Positions 25,196 through 34,607 of a DNA stretch of 64,000 nt are shown here, piece by piece. Every line of letters starts with the position of its first letter. Position 1 is the stretch's first letter. Position numbers and translations under genes: made by a program. This stretch comes from Pelagibius litoralis. GTDB taxonomy: Bacteria > Pseudomonadota > Alphaproteobacteria > Kiloniellales > DSM-21159. The stretch spans positions 1-64,000 of the forward strand of contig JARFRB010000033.1 in NCBI GenBank assembly GCA_029287455.1, written 5' to 3'. A model generated the notes under the pieces. That model ran no database searches. It was not told where the DNA came from and was given only the letters and a program-made list of their open reading frames with translations.

Positions 25196-26680
25196 ATGGC
25201 ACAGCGGAACCTGATTCTCGCGATCGATCAAGGCACCACGAGCAGCCGGGCCATTGTCTTCACCGGTGAGGGCGAGCCCGTGGCGCAGGCTCAACAGGAG
25301 TTTCCGCAACACTATCCTAACGACGGGTGGGTCGAACACGATCCGGAGGACATTTGGCGCAGCACCGTGGCGGTTTCAGCGGCCGCGATCGAAGAGGCGC
25401 GCTCCCACGGTGAAACCGTCGAGGCCATCGGCATCACAAACCAGCGCGAAACCACCCTGATCTGGGACAAGGAAACCGGAGAGCCGATCTACAACGCGAT
25501 CGTCTGGCAGGACCGCCGCACCAGCGAGCTTTGCCGATCCTTACGCGAGGGCGGCGCCGAACCGGAGGTTCGCGAGAAGAGTGGCCTTCTGGTCGACCCC
25601 TACTTTTCGGCAACCAAGGCCGCTTGGATACTCGATAACGTCCAGGGCGCGCGCGCGCGGGCGGAGCGCGGAGAGCTTGCCTTCGGGACCGTGGACAGCT
25701 TCCTGCTTTGGCGTATGACGGGCGGCGCCAGCCATGCAACCGACGCCACGAATGCAAGCCGCACCAATCTTTTCAACATCCATAAACTGGACTGGGACGA
25801 GGACCTGCTGCGTCTCTTCGGGGTGCCCCGCGCCTGCCTGCCGGAGGTCAAAGACTGCGCCGCCGATTTCGGCGCCACCAGGCCGGAGATCCTCGATGGC
25901 GCCTTGCCGGTGCTAGGGATCGCGGGCGATCAGCAAGCCGCGGCGATCGGACAAGCCTGCTTCGCGCCAGGCACAATCAAAAGCACTTATGGCACGGGGT
26001 GTTTCGTCATCTTGAACACCGGCCAACAGCCGATCCTATCGAACAACCGGCTGCTGACCACGATCTGCTATCGCATCGACGGCAAGCCGACCTACGCGAT
26101 CGAGGGATCGATCTTCGTGTCCGGAGCGGCGGTGCAGTGGTTGCGCGACGAGCTTGGGATCATCAAGTCGGCGGCGGAAACCGAGGCCCTTGCCAAACAG
26201 CTCGAAAGCAATGCCGGTGTCTATCTGGTGCCGGCTTTCACAGGCCTTGGGGCCCCACATTGGAACGCTGAAGCGCGCGGCGCGATCTTTGGCCTGACAC
26301 GCGGAAGCGGCCCGGCCGAATTCGCCCGCGCCGCCTTGGAGTCGGTATGTTACCAAACCCGCGATCTCTTCCGGGCCATGGCGGAGGATGGCGTCGCGCC
26401 GAAGGAACTGCGGGTCGACGGCGGTATGACCGCCAACGCTTGGCTGATGCAGTTTCTCGCAGACATTCTCGATCTTCCGGTGGACCGCCCAGCCGTCAAC
26501 GAGACCACGGCCTTGGGGGCCGCCTGCCTGGCGGGCCTGCAGGTCGGCATTCACGGCTCCCTGGAAGACTGCGCCAAGATGTGGCGCCGGGATGCGCGTT
26601 TCACGCCCAGCATGGACGAGAACACCCGCAAGCTCTTGCTCACAGGCTGGGATGCGGCTATCGCACGCACGATGTCCTGA
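25196..26680 (+). CDS. glpK: Glycerol kinase
   Basis: A 494-residue FGGY kinase. It has the N-terminal ATPase motif [16 protein letters not shown], then [31 protein letters not shown] (glycerol-contacting region with Arg and Glu), [23 protein letters not shown], and the C-terminal adenosine motif [19 protein letters not shown]. It phosphorylates incoming glycerol to glycerol-3-phosphate. The ATG at 25196 follows a GGGGGGA site. It is divergent from glpR and the rest of the glycerol cluster and probably shares repression by GlpR. It ends 21 bases from the convergent Na/Pi gene. Confidence 0.97.
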   Translation: MAQRNLILAIDQGTTSSRAIVFTGEGEPVAQAQQEFPQHYPNDGWVEHDPEDIWRSTVAVSAAAIEEARSHGETVEAIGITNQRETTLIWDKETGEPIYNAIVWQDRRTSELCRSLREGGAEPEVREKSGLLVDPYFSATKAAWILDNVQGARARAERGELAFGTVDSFLLWRMTGGASHATDATNASRTNLFNIHKLDWDEDLLRLFGVPRACLPEVKDCAADFGATRPEILDGALPVLGIAGDQQAAAIGQACFAPGTIKSTYGTGCFVILNTGQQPILSNNRLLTTICYRIDGKPTYAIEGSIFVSGAAVQWLRDELGIIKSAAETEALAKQLESNAGVYLVPAFTGLGAPHWNAEARGAIFGLTRGSGPAEFARAALESVCYQTRDLFRAMAEDGVAPKELRVDGGMTANAWLMQFLADILDLPVDRPAVNETTALGAACLAGLQVGIHGSLEDCAKMWRRDARFTPSMDENTRKLLLTGWDAAIARTMS

Positions 26681-26701
26681 AGCGGTTGAGCGCCCCTTCC
26701 C

Positions 26702-28405
26702 TCACTCAGCCGCGGCGCCGCTTGAAGCCGCCTCGTCGCCCGACCGGCGTTTTCCGTTGTAAAGCTCGGTGCGGGCGATCTTGCGGCAAAGGCGATGGAT
26801 GCGCGAGTAATTGTCCATGACATCCATGAAGCCGGCAAATCGCGGCGCCCCCACCCCGCCCGGAACCACAAGCCGCTCGAAAGTCTCGGCGGTGAGTTTC
26901 CGCGCCGCGGCGTGGATTTCGTGCTTGGACTGCCGCACAGCCTCCGCCAGCACGGCGTCTTGGGTTCGCACACTCTCGATCGTCCGGTCCAGGTCGCGCA
27001 GGACAAGAGACTCGAGGCCGCGCGTATCCGAGAGGGTTTGGGCGGAGGGGTGCTGATTTGCTTCGAGCCGGCGATAGCCCAAGCGCACCATATTCGTTGC
27101 GACGATGTCCGCCACTGCCTGGAAATTCCCGGCCGACTGCAAGAGGTCGGTGATCTCGTCGGCCACTTTGCCGCCGGTCTCGCGTTGTTGGGTCTGGGCC
27201 AGGTAGCGCAAAATTGCGTCGTAGAGCAGATCGATATCCCCAAGCCGCTCGGAAAGTCGCGCAAGGTCCTCGGCGGTTCCCCCCACGATGATGCCCAATG
27301 CATCGGCCACCATGTCCCTTGCGTGCTTACCCAGACGCGCGATTTCCAAGCGGGCGGCATTGGCCGAGAGCGCGGGCGTGTTCAGCAAGTCCGTGTCAAG
27401 AAAGCGCGGGCGGGCCGCCTCGGGAATAACAATCGGCTTGTCCGGAAGAAACCGCGTGACCAGAGCCGCGATCTGCGGTGTGAACCAGATGAAGAGAAAG
27501 GTGTTCGCGATATTGAAGATCGTGTGGGCATTGGCTACCTGCCGCGGCGTCTCGGCGGCGATCCTGGCTTGCCCCACGAGTCCGTCGGCGGCGGGCGAGA
27601 TCGCCCGGGACAGATCGGCCAACCAGGTCAGCAGAGGAATCCAGAGCAACACGCCGACCACATTGAACAGGACATGCACCACAACGAGCCGCGTTGCTTC
27701 CCGCGGCTTTCCGATCGCGGACAAACCCGCGGTGACGCAAGTGCCGATGTTGGCCCCGAGCGCAATCGCGATGGCGCCCTCCAGCGATATCAGCCCCTGC
27801 CCCGCCAGAACGATGACGATGCCCGTGGTCGCTGCGGAGGATTGAACGATGCCGGTGAAGACGGCCCCCAAGGCCACCGCCGCCAAGGGCCGGTCCATCC
27901 GCTCCATCATCTCCAGGAATTGCGGATACTCCCGCAGCGGCGCCATGGCCTCGCTCATCAGCCCCATGCCGAAGAACACAAGGCCAAGCCCCAGCAGGAA
28001 GGATCCGAACTGCCGCCAGCTTTCCTGCTTGCCGAGGAAGGAGAGCGCGAAACCAGGCGCGATCATTGGCAGGGCGAGCGCCGTGACGTTGAATGCCAGG
28101 ACCTGGGCGGTCATGGTGCTGCCGATGTTGGCGCCCATCACCACCGCGATGCCTTGCGCGAAGGTCATCAGCCCGGCGGAGACGAACCCCACGAGCAAGA
28201 CCGTGGTGACCGAAGAGGAATTGATGATCGCGGTGATCGAGGCGCCGGCGAAAACCCCGAGAAAACGGTTCGCCGTTAGGCGGCCAAGCCAGGTCCGCAA
28301 ACGGTCGCCCGCGAGCACCTTGAGCGCCCGCGTGAGAATGTCCAATCCGAAAAGGAAAAGCGCCAGGCCGCCGAGCAGACCGGACCAGAGCTCAAAGCCA
28401 TTCAT
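26702..28405 (-). CDS. Na/Pi-cotransporter family protein with PhoU-like domain
   Basis: About 567 residues. The N-terminal ~350 residues are membrane-embedded with the inverted-repeat QSSA/SSS motifs of NptA/PNaS transporters: ASITAIINSSSVTTVLLVGF with AVVMGANIGSTMTA, and VFTGIVQSSAATTGIVIVLA with ALGANIGTCVTAGLSAIG. The C-terminal ~200 residues are helical and PhoU-like (LARLSERLGDIDLLYDAILRYLAQ). This is the YjbB-like plan, associated with sodium-linked phosphate export or uptake. The ATG at 28405 is preferred to a GTG at 28447 because it begins directly before the first membrane segment; neither has a convincing ribosome-binding site. It is not obviously part of the glycerol operon. Confidence 0.87.
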   Translation of the reverse strand: MNGFELWSGLLGGLALFLFGLDILTRALKVLAGDRLRTWLGRLTANRFLGVFAGASITAIINSSSVTTVLLVGFVSAGLMTFAQGIAVVMGANIGSTMTAQVLAFNVTALALPMIAPGFALSFLGKQESWRQFGSFLLGLGLVFFGMGLMSEAMAPLREYPQFLEMMERMDRPLAAVALGAVFTGIVQSSAATTGIVIVLAGQGLISLEGAIAIALGANIGTCVTAGLSAIGKPREATRLVVVHVLFNVVGVLLWIPLLTWLADLSRAISPAADGLVGQARIAAETPRQVANAHTIFNIANTFLFIWFTPQIAALVTRFLPDKPIVIPEAARPRFLDTDLLNTPALSANAARLEIARLGKHARDMVADALGIIVGGTAEDLARLSERLGDIDLLYDAILRYLAQTQQRETGGKVADEITDLLQSAGNFQAVADIVATNMVRLGYRRLEANQHPSAQTLSDTRGLESLVLRDLDRTIESVRTQDAVLAEAVRQSKHEIHAAARKLTAETFERLVVPGGVGAPRFAGFMDVMDNYSRIHRLCRKIARTELYNGKRRSGDEAASSGAAAE

Positions 28406-28522
28406 GACCGAACGATAGCTTTGTGACAGTTTCTTTACCAGTGCCACGGATAGGCATCTGCAGCTTTGCTATTCTTAGCATTCCTGTTTTGGCTGAAGAC
28501 CGGCCAAAAGCGCGCGTGACAA

Positions 28523-29392
28523 TCAAACGGCGTCGATAGGGATCTTGATATAGCTTCGGCCGTTCCCCTCGGCCGGTGGAAAGACGCCGGCGCGAATGTT
28601 CACTTGAACGGACGGTAGCAAGAGATTCGGCACGTCCAGCTTCTTGTCCCTCTCCGTCCTGAGCGCGACAAAGTCTTCCTCGCTCACGCCGTCATGCGTA
28701 TGCAGATTCTTGTCCCGCTGTTCGCCCACGGAGGTTTCCCAGGCGAAGACGTCCCGGCCAGGGGCCTTGTAGTCGTGGCACACGAAGAGCCGTGTCTCGC
28801 GTGGAAGCGCGAGGATTTTCCGGATCGAGCGGTAGAGTACACGCGCGTCCCCGCCCGGGAAATCGCAGCGCGCGGTTCCAAAATCCGGCATGAAGAGCGT
28901 ATCGCCCACAAAGACAGCGTCGCCGATAAGATAAGAGACGCAGCCCGGAGTGTGCCCCGGTGTGGCCATCACGGTGCCTGAAAGCTCTCCGGCGGAAAAT
29001 TCGGCGCCATCCTCGAACAGTACATCGAATTGCCGGCCATCAGTCGGAAACTCCGGCCCCAGGTTAAAGAGCGCCGCAAAGTTGCGCTGCACCGCCGTCG
29101 TGCCGGCGCCGATGCCAACCTTTGCCCCCAAACGATCCTTAAGATAGGCGGCGCCGGTAAGGTGATCGGCGTGGATGTGAGTCTCCAAGATCCAATCCGC
29201 ACTCAAATCGTTCCGCGTGACGAAATCGGCGGCCGCCTCGGCGGACCGTGTCGATGTCCGTCCGGAATTCGCCCGGTAATCGAGCACCGGATCGATCACC
29301 ACGCAGTGCCCGCCCTGCTTGTCATAGACGACATAACTGACGGTAAAGGTGGTCTCGTCGAAGAACGCTTGAACGATGGGCGCGCGCGACAT
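28523..29392 (-). CDS. MBL-fold metallo-hydrolase (persulfide dioxygenase/glyoxalase II-like)
   Basis: About 289 residues of metallo-beta-lactamase fold with the metal motif THIHADHLTGAAYL, a second His in TPGHTPGCVSYL, the metal-bridging Asp in GTARCDFPGGDA, and a late His in FVCHDYKAPGRD. This set is typical of ETHE1/Blh-like enzymes, which act on glutathione persulfide or related thioesters. Start is set at ATG 29392, because GGAGG lies 6 bases upstream and the ATG at 29398 would abut that site. No sulfide-responsive regulator or sulfurtransferase gene is nearby, so the substrate is open. Confidence 0.87.
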   Translation of the reverse strand: MSRAPIVQAFFDETTFTVSYVVYDKQGGHCVVIDPVLDYRANSGRTSTRSAEAAADFVTRNDLSADWILETHIHADHLTGAAYLKDRLGAKVGIGAGTTAVQRNFAALFNLGPEFPTDGRQFDVLFEDGAEFSAGELSGTVMATPGHTPGCVSYLIGDAVFVGDTLFMPDFGTARCDFPGGDARVLYRSIRKILALPRETRLFVCHDYKAPGRDVFAWETSVGEQRDKNLHTHDGVSEEDFVALRTERDKKLDVPNLLLPSVQVNIRAGVFPPAEGNGRSYIKIPIDAV

Positions 29393-29494
29393 GCTCATCC
29401 TCCGATCCGCCAGCGGTGTAGGAAAGGGAGAGGTGGCGGGGCCGCACCCATGGTCCGATGTTAAGAACCCTCGCGCAACCCCCGCATCCCCAGC

Positions 29495-31366
29495 TCAGGG
29501 TTCACGTATTGGAGCCGCCACGGCCTCTTCGGGAACGAATTCCACGCCACCCGGCGCTGGCTGGCTCTGCGTGGGTACAGGCTCCAGAAAGCCGAAGACC
29601 GCTGGTGGCGCCCATTCCTCCGGGACCGAACATACGCGCCAATCGGCAAGAAATCGGCCAAGCCGGGGGTTCGAGGTCGCCACGGTTAAGGGTATCGCCA
29701 AGAGCAGCCCCAGCAAAAGCGGCGCCGCGAAGGGAAGCACGCTCGGCATAAGCGCCACGAACACCGCTGTTGCCGCCACGCCCATCGAGAACTGCGGCCA
29801 GAGTCCGCGCCAAGCTTCGGCGAAGGAAATCGCGTGCCCATCCCTGTTTTGGCCGTTCCAGGTGATCTGGCGGCCCAAAAAGAGGCCGACAATAAAAATG
29901 CTCTGCGCCACGGCGATCACCGGCGCCAGAAGCATGGAGAACACGATCTCAACGAGGCCCGCCCCAAACGCGCGCCAGCCGCCGCCATAGGCTCGGCGCT
30001 TGCGCGCGCTGGTGATCACGTCCAAGAGGCCCATCACCCGCGGCGTGAAGGTCATACCCATCATCGCGATGAAGAGCCCAAGGCCCACGCCGGCACCCAG
30101 TTCCCCCCAGAAAGTCACCGCCGTGCCGCTTGCCAGGCCGAAGCTTTCGAAGATCACCTGGCTAAAACTCAACAGCAGAAAGCCAATCCAGAAAGGCGCG
30201 CCAAGATACATCAGGATCGCAAGTCCCAGCTGCACGCGCCCAAGCGCACCGATCCCAGGCAAGCCAAGCAAACGAAAATACTGCATGTTGCCCTGGCACC
30301 AGCGCAGATCGCGCTGGATGAAGTCCGGCAAGGTCGGGGGATTTTCTTCGTAGCTTCCCTCTTCAACCGGCAGCACGCGCACCTCATAGCCGGCGCGCCG
30401 CATCAGCACGGCTTCGACCTGGTCGTGACTCAGGACGTCGCCGCCCAACGGCGGACCCCCGGGCAGCCGCGGCAGATCGCAATAAAGCCGAAATGGTTCA
30501 AGGCGCAGAATCGCGTTGTGCCCCCAATACGGTCCTCGATCCCCCTGCCACCACGCGCTTCCATAGGTGTAGCTGCGCATGCCTTGGCGCATGCCGAACT
30601 GAAAGATTCGCGCGAAGGCGCTGTCGCTGGGCAGCCCCACCGCCAGGGACTGCAAAATCCCAAAGCGTGGGTTGCGCTGCATGAGCCGCGCCAGACGCAC
30701 GATGGCCTCCCCGGACATCAGGCTGTCCGCATCCAGCACCACCATGAAATCGTAATCCGGCCCGTGAGTGTCGCAGAACTCGCGCAGATTGCCTGCCTTG
30801 TACCCGCGATTTTCGCTCCGCCTGCGATAATGCAGGCGTTCGGGAGCCGGGTGACGGCGGCGCCAGGCGTTGAAGGCGCGCTCTTCCCGCGCCGCGAGTT
30901 CGGGGTCTTGCGTGTCGCTCAGCACGAAGAATTCGAACTGCTCGGACCAGGGGCCGGATTCAAGGCTTCGGGAAATCGCGTCAAGGTGCTGGAAAACACG
31001 CTGGGGTGATTCGTTGAAAACCGGCATGACGATCGCCGTGCGTGCCCAAATCGGCTCATCTTCTCCGCCCCCCGCCACGAAGGGGCATACCGCCTTCAGC
31101 GGGTCACGGGCGAATTTCAGGAGGAAAAGGCCGATCAGCGCGTTCCAAAACCCGATGGCGATCCACGGAACGGTCATCGCGAAGCACAGAACCATCGCGG
31201 CTTCGACCCAGGTTAGGCCGCCCCGACCTAGGACCGCGGACATGAACCCCACCATGCCAAACCAGGTCAACACTACAAGCGCCAGGAACGCGTAGCGGCG
31301 CGCGGACAAACGCCTCCGCTCATTGCCGCTTTCGGCCTCCAAGGTCGGAACGAAAGTTGAAACCAC
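29495..31366 (-). CDS. opgH: Glucans biosynthesis glucosyltransferase MdoH/OpgH
   Basis: About 623 residues with N-terminal membrane helices, a cytoplasmic GT2 domain and a C-terminal bundle of membrane helices. Processive glucosyltransferase motifs are visible: IVMPVFNESPQRVFQHLDAI, VVLDADSLMSGEAIVRLARLMQ (DxD), and the FIQRDLRWCQGN (QxxRW) acceptor-binding motif. It polymerises UDP-glucose into the backbone of osmoregulated periplasmic glucans. A GTG at 31366 with GAGGA seven bases upstream is a better start than the adjacent TTG at 31370-31372. The usual partner, an OpgG/OpgD protein, lies 26 kb away at 57965 rather than in the same operon. Confidence 0.93.
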   Translation of the reverse strand: MVSTFVPTLEAESGNERRRLSARRYAFLALVVLTWFGMVGFMSAVLGRGGLTWVEAAMVLCFAMTVPWIAIGFWNALIGLFLLKFARDPLKAVCPFVAGGGEDEPIWARTAIVMPVFNESPQRVFQHLDAISRSLESGPWSEQFEFFVLSDTQDPELAAREERAFNAWRRRHPAPERLHYRRRSENRGYKAGNLREFCDTHGPDYDFMVVLDADSLMSGEAIVRLARLMQRNPRFGILQSLAVGLPSDSAFARIFQFGMRQGMRSYTYGSAWWQGDRGPYWGHNAILRLEPFRLYCDLPRLPGGPPLGGDVLSHDQVEAVLMRRAGYEVRVLPVEEGSYEENPPTLPDFIQRDLRWCQGNMQYFRLLGLPGIGALGRVQLGLAILMYLGAPFWIGFLLLSFSQVIFESFGLASGTAVTFWGELGAGVGLGLFIAMMGMTFTPRVMGLLDVITSARKRRAYGGGWRAFGAGLVEIVFSMLLAPVIAVAQSIFIVGLFLGRQITWNGQNRDGHAISFAEAWRGLWPQFSMGVAATAVFVALMPSVLPFAAPLLLGLLLAIPLTVATSNPRLGRFLADWRVCSVPEEWAPPAVFGFLEPVPTQSQPAPGGVEFVPEEAVAAPIREP

Positions 31367-31849
31367 GTGCAATCCTCACAAAAAATGCCCGGGAGAGCCG
31401 GTCTCGGGGGCTAACAATCTGGAGCGCATACAAAACGATATCCCGTGAAATGGTTCATCCAGCAAGGGCGAAAAGCCTTGCACACGAAGAATTTAGATCT
31501 CGCGAGGTGGCCGCGAGGCCCAGGATTTGCGCGAAGACCGCGATGCAAATGACTCAATTTTCGCATTTCGCAACATCAATCCGGGCTTGGCGAGTATGAG
31601 AAAGCGCCGCCTGAATCACCGCGCGACGGCTTAGGCCATCGCCGTCCACCCACCGGCCCCGGGTCGGTCGCCGATCCCCAAAAACATAAGTGTGACAAAG
31701 GCTAAGGCGTTACAGGTGGCCCGTATATTGCGTTCCGGATTCCATGAAATTCCGAGCCTTTGAAAAAAATTTTTCTCCATATCTGTCAATTGGCATTCCT
31801 CTTGCGAGATACCCCCTATGTCGGCCCAAGTGGTATCGGAGAATCAAGA
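31367..31849. other. Intergenic region between opgH and the LuxR-type regulator
   Basis: This 483-base gap holds no convincing gene. The left half is GC-balanced and featureless. From about 31740 it turns AT-rich, with GAAAAAAATTTTTC, a likely bent stretch, just ahead of the sigma-54-type promoter at 31791. No tRNA or riboswitch was recognised. Confidence 0.6.
31791..31806 (+). promoter_or_regulatory. Sigma-54 (RpoN) promoter candidate
   Basis: TGGCATTCCTCTTGCG carries the -24 GG and -12 GC elements of RpoN promoters at exact spacing (consensus TGGCAC-N5-TTGCW). The expected transcription start is near 31817, giving a ~33-base leader before the ATG at 31850. An A/T tract at about 31763-31775 lies just upstream, where IHF or an enhancer-binding activator might act. 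No RpoN activator gene is in the window. Confidence 0.65.
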
Positions 31850-32506
31850 ATGCGTATCCTTTTGATTGAAAACGAAAATCTTCTCAGGCAGGCGGAGAGC
31901 CTGTTGCTTTCCAACGTTCTTCCGGAAGCGCAAATCGACGCAGAGGACTATTCCTTTAGCCTACAATGCGATGCATTTTGCGCGGACGTTCTGATTTTCG
32001 GCATGCATCACGCCGAGACCGAATCGCTGAACGTTCTCCGACAAGTTGTCGAGAACGCCGGAGATATCCCAGTGGTGGTCTTGGGAGCGCGGCCGAATAC
32101 GTACGGTGCTATCGTGAAGGCAGGCGCACGCGGCGTAATCAGCGGCCATAGCGCGCCCGCCGCCGTCAGCCACATCTTGTCGCTTGTCGCCGCCGGAGAG
32201 AGCGTCTTCCCGGCTATCCCGCAGGAGCCCGCGCCCATCGCCCGGCCTCATGACGTCAAGGGTATGGAGAGCGATTCCGGCGAAGAGCAGAATCTCAACC
32301 TGACCGAACGCCAGCTGGCAGTAGTGCGCCTCGTGGCCCGGGGCCTGTCGAACAAGGCCATCGCCCGCGAATTGGATATTTTCGAGGGCACGGTTAAGGC
32401 GCACCTGCGCTCCGTCACCACGAAGATGGGTGTGAGCAACCGCACCGAGCTGGCGCTGCTCGCCGCGTCCCACGGCCTCAGCCCCGACATGCGGATGGCC
32501 GGTTAA
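31850..32506 (+). CDS. LuxR-type response regulator with aspartate-less receiver domain
   Basis: A 218-residue NarL/FixJ-like protein. The first ~120 residues have receiver-like secondary structure (MRILLIENENLL, DIPVVVLGARP, IVKAGARGVISGHSA), but where the phospho-Asp should be the sequence reads ADVLIFGMHHAE, so that residue is missing. The C-terminal HTH is intact: LTERQLAVVRLVARGLSNKAIARELDIFEGTVKAHLRSV. It probably binds DNA without classical phosphorylation. The ATG at 31850 has GGAG upstream and follows the sigma-54-type promoter at 31791. It sits just ahead of the exopolysaccharide genes and is a likely regulator of them, though this is inferred from position. Confidence 0.87.
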   Translation: MRILLIENENLLRQAESLLLSNVLPEAQIDAEDYSFSLQCDAFCADVLIFGMHHAETESLNVLRQVVENAGDIPVVVLGARPNTYGAIVKAGARGVISGHSAPAAVSHILSLVAAGESVFPAIPQEPAPIARPHDVKGMESDSGEEQNLNLTERQLAVVRLVARGLSNKAIARELDIFEGTVKAHLRSVTTKMGVSNRTELALLAASHGLSPDMRMAG

Positions 32507-32531
32507 GCGACGCGCTCTTGATTCTCTGTCG

Positions 32532-32566
32532 CGTGGAAGCGCCGAAGCGAAACCGGCGCTTCCACG
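32532..32566 (+). terminator. 13-bp stem-loop after the LuxR-type regulator gene
   Basis: CGTGGAAGCGCCG and CGGCGCTTCCACG form a perfect 13-bp stem with a 9-base loop, starting 26 bases after the regulator's stop. No T-run follows, so it may rely on Rho or act as an mRNA 3' end protector. It probably separates the regulator transcript from the exopolysaccharide genes. Confidence 0.65.
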
Positions 32567-32569
32567 TGA

Positions 32570-33077
32570 TACTGGCGGACTTAATACTGGCGGATAGACT
32601 CCTCCAATCGATCAAATTCTGCGCTCCTCGGGCGCGATCATCCGGCGGCCGACGCCTTATTTCGCACTTCGTGACCCTTCCCAGACCCTTCCCTGCGTCT
32701 ATTACTTTCGGACAGAATTCCCGCATTAAGCGGTGCGCCTGAGCGGCTTTTCCATTAAAAAGCGCAACTAACTATCCTTTATTTCCATTTTTTCTTAGTC
32801 AAAAGGTTTAGCCCCCCCGCGTGCTTGATTTGCCCTGCGCCTCCGGCACTTTCTGGGATCGGAAAAAGATAGTTTATACCGACTGTCCAAAGACTTACGA
32901 TCGTACGATCAAACCTCTTCGCAAGCGGCTGGCAGGGACCGTTGGCAAGACGCTTGTAGTTCGGCAGGCAGCTTGGAAGGCAATTGCCCGCAGCACTGAG
33001 GTTGGTAGAGAACACTTAGGGGATAGGGCACCTTCCTGCTCGGGTGACCCCTGGGTGCCTTAGGGAGACTGTTGCTG
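32570..33077. other. Leader region upstream of the exopolysaccharide operon
   Basis: This stretch has no convincing gene. It holds two copies of ATACTGGCGGA about 17 bases apart (about 32569-32597), an AT-rich patch near 32750-32805, and a perfect 12-base palindrome GATCGTACGATC at 32899-32910. The priming transferase gene begins at its right end behind a GGGAGA ribosome-binding site. The length suggests a long regulated 5' region. Confidence 0.55.
32899..32910. promoter_or_regulatory. 12-base perfect palindrome GATCGTACGATC
   Basis: The palindrome lies 168 bases before the start of the first exopolysaccharide gene, with AT-rich flanks. Its dyad symmetry fits a dimeric HTH regulator such as the upstream LuxR-type protein. 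There is no direct evidence of binding. Confidence 0.4.
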
Positions 33078-34565
33078 ATGGCAATGCGGGCGTTCGAGCA
33101 GCCAGGAACAACGCGTTCGGATCCCATCGCGGAGCCTTCCTCGCGCCCCATCGCCCTCTCGAACATCTCGACCCTCCTGATTTCGGCGGAAATTTTGATC
33201 ATCGTCTTGACGGCGGTGGCGGCCCTGCAATTCGACCCTAGGCACGTAGCGTTCCAAATCCTGGCCGAATTCCTGCTGGCGGTCGTGGCTGCGATGGCGA
33301 TTTCCGGCTTCCTGATGCCGCTGAGGCCGAAAACGATCATCGAGCAAGTCGGCGGCGGACTGGGCGCGGCGGCGAAGCGAACGCTGGTCGTCGGACTGGG
33401 CGCGTTGCTTGCGGTGGCCGGCGCCGAGTATCTCGCCGTCGGACCGAGCGAAGCGGCCTTGGGCTGGCTCCCGGGCTGGGGGGCGTTGCTGCTGTCCTGC
33501 TTGCTAGCCTTCCACCTTTGCCTCTTGGCGATTGCTCGCCGGGCCAACCTGCTCGAACGCGTTCGCCGCCGGATCGCCGTGTTCGGCCAGGGCCGGCCTT
33601 TGGAGGATTATCTCGGCAGTCTGGCCAAAGCCCAGGACTCGATCCGACTGGTCGTCGCCTGCGCCGACCTGCCAGAGAGCGTTTTCGCCAAACGCGGCCT
33701 GACCATCGATTGGCCGCCCATCCCAACGGACCGCTTGGAGAGCTTCATCACGGAGTCCAGGCATCACGATCTGGATGAGATCGTTCTTTGCCTGGAGCCC
33801 GCCCAATTTTCGGTCCTGCGCGGGCCGCTTACGGAGCTTGGCGCGCTCCCCGCCAAGCTGAGCCTGTTCATGGGCCGTCACAATTCCTTCCTGGCGAGCG
33901 AGCACACGGAAACAAGTGCCGCCTTGGAAACCCTCACCCTCTCCGACCGGCCGCTCAGCAGCTCGCAGGCTCTGGCCAAGCGAGTCGTCGACCTGGTGGG
34001 CGCGGGCACGCTTCTGCTGCTCCTGGCGCCATGTTTCCTCGTTCTCGCCGCGCTCATAAAGCTCGACTCTCCGGGTCCTGTCTTCTTCGCGCAACCGCGC
34101 CGAGGGTACAACCAGTTCGTCTTCCGCATGATCAAGTTCAGAACGATGCGCGACGACCACAGCGATCATCTGGCCGAAGTCTTGACCACGCGAGACGACC
34201 CGCGCGTCACCCGGATTGGGCGCTTCATGCGCCGCACCAGCCTGGATGAGCTTCCACAGCTGCTCAACGTCCTGCGCGGTGACATGTCGCTGGTCGGCCC
34301 GCGCCCTCACCCTTTGCTCGCGCGCGCCGGAAAGACCCTCTATCAGGAAGTTCTCGGCGAGTATTCCTTCCGATCCCGCATGAAGCCCGGCATGACAGGC
34401 TGGGCGCAGATTCATGGATGGCGGGGCACCACCGAAACCGAGGAACAACTCGTCAACCGCATCCGCTACGATCTGGAGTACGTCGACCAATGGTCGATGC
34501 GCCTCGATTTTTACATACTATGGCGAACGTTATTCGTTTGCGCGGAGGGCGAGAATGCCTACTGA
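33078..34565 (+). CDS. Undecaprenyl-phosphate sugar phosphotransferase (priming glycosyltransferase, WbaP/WcaJ-like)
   Basis: About 495 residues. Four to five N-terminal membrane helices and a middle domain (~160-300) precede the bacterial sugar transferase domain: [77 protein letters not shown] and the terminal [13 protein letters not shown]. The enzyme loads the first sugar-phosphate onto undecaprenyl phosphate at the inner membrane, starting each repeat unit. The ATG at 33078 lies nine bases after GGGAGA; an ATG at 33084 is also possible. The sugar is unknown. It heads a four-gene plus-strand operon. Confidence 0.92.
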   Translation: MAMRAFEQPGTTRSDPIAEPSSRPIALSNISTLLISAEILIIVLTAVAALQFDPRHVAFQILAEFLLAVVAAMAISGFLMPLRPKTIIEQVGGGLGAAAKRTLVVGLGALLAVAGAEYLAVGPSEAALGWLPGWGALLLSCLLAFHLCLLAIARRANLLERVRRRIAVFGQGRPLEDYLGSLAKAQDSIRLVVACADLPESVFAKRGLTIDWPPIPTDRLESFITESRHHDLDEIVLCLEPAQFSVLRGPLTELGALPAKLSLFMGRHNSFLASEHTETSAALETLTLSDRPLSSSQALAKRVVDLVGAGTLLLLLAPCFLVLAALIKLDSPGPVFFAQPRRGYNQFVFRMIKFRTMRDDHSDHLAEVLTTRDDPRVTRIGRFMRRTSLDELPQLLNVLRGDMSLVGPRPHPLLARAGKTLYQEVLGEYSFRSRMKPGMTGWAQIHGWRGTTETEEQLVNRIRYDLEYVDQWSMRLDFYILWRTLFVCAEGENAY

Positions 34566-34607
34566 CCTCGGAATGGCTCGCGGCCAGTGGCGCCTGGAAG
34601 ACGGGTG

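Noticed and set aside
26795-28279. 494-residue open frame on the plus strand
   Set aside because: It is opposite the Na/Pi cotransporter-like gene with intact transporter repeats; its product is Gln/Arg/His-rich low-complexity sequence.
32943-32958. Possible sigma-54 promoter upstream of the priming transferase gene
   Set aside because: TGGCAAGACGCTTGTA has correct spacing but GT instead of the invariant GC at -12.
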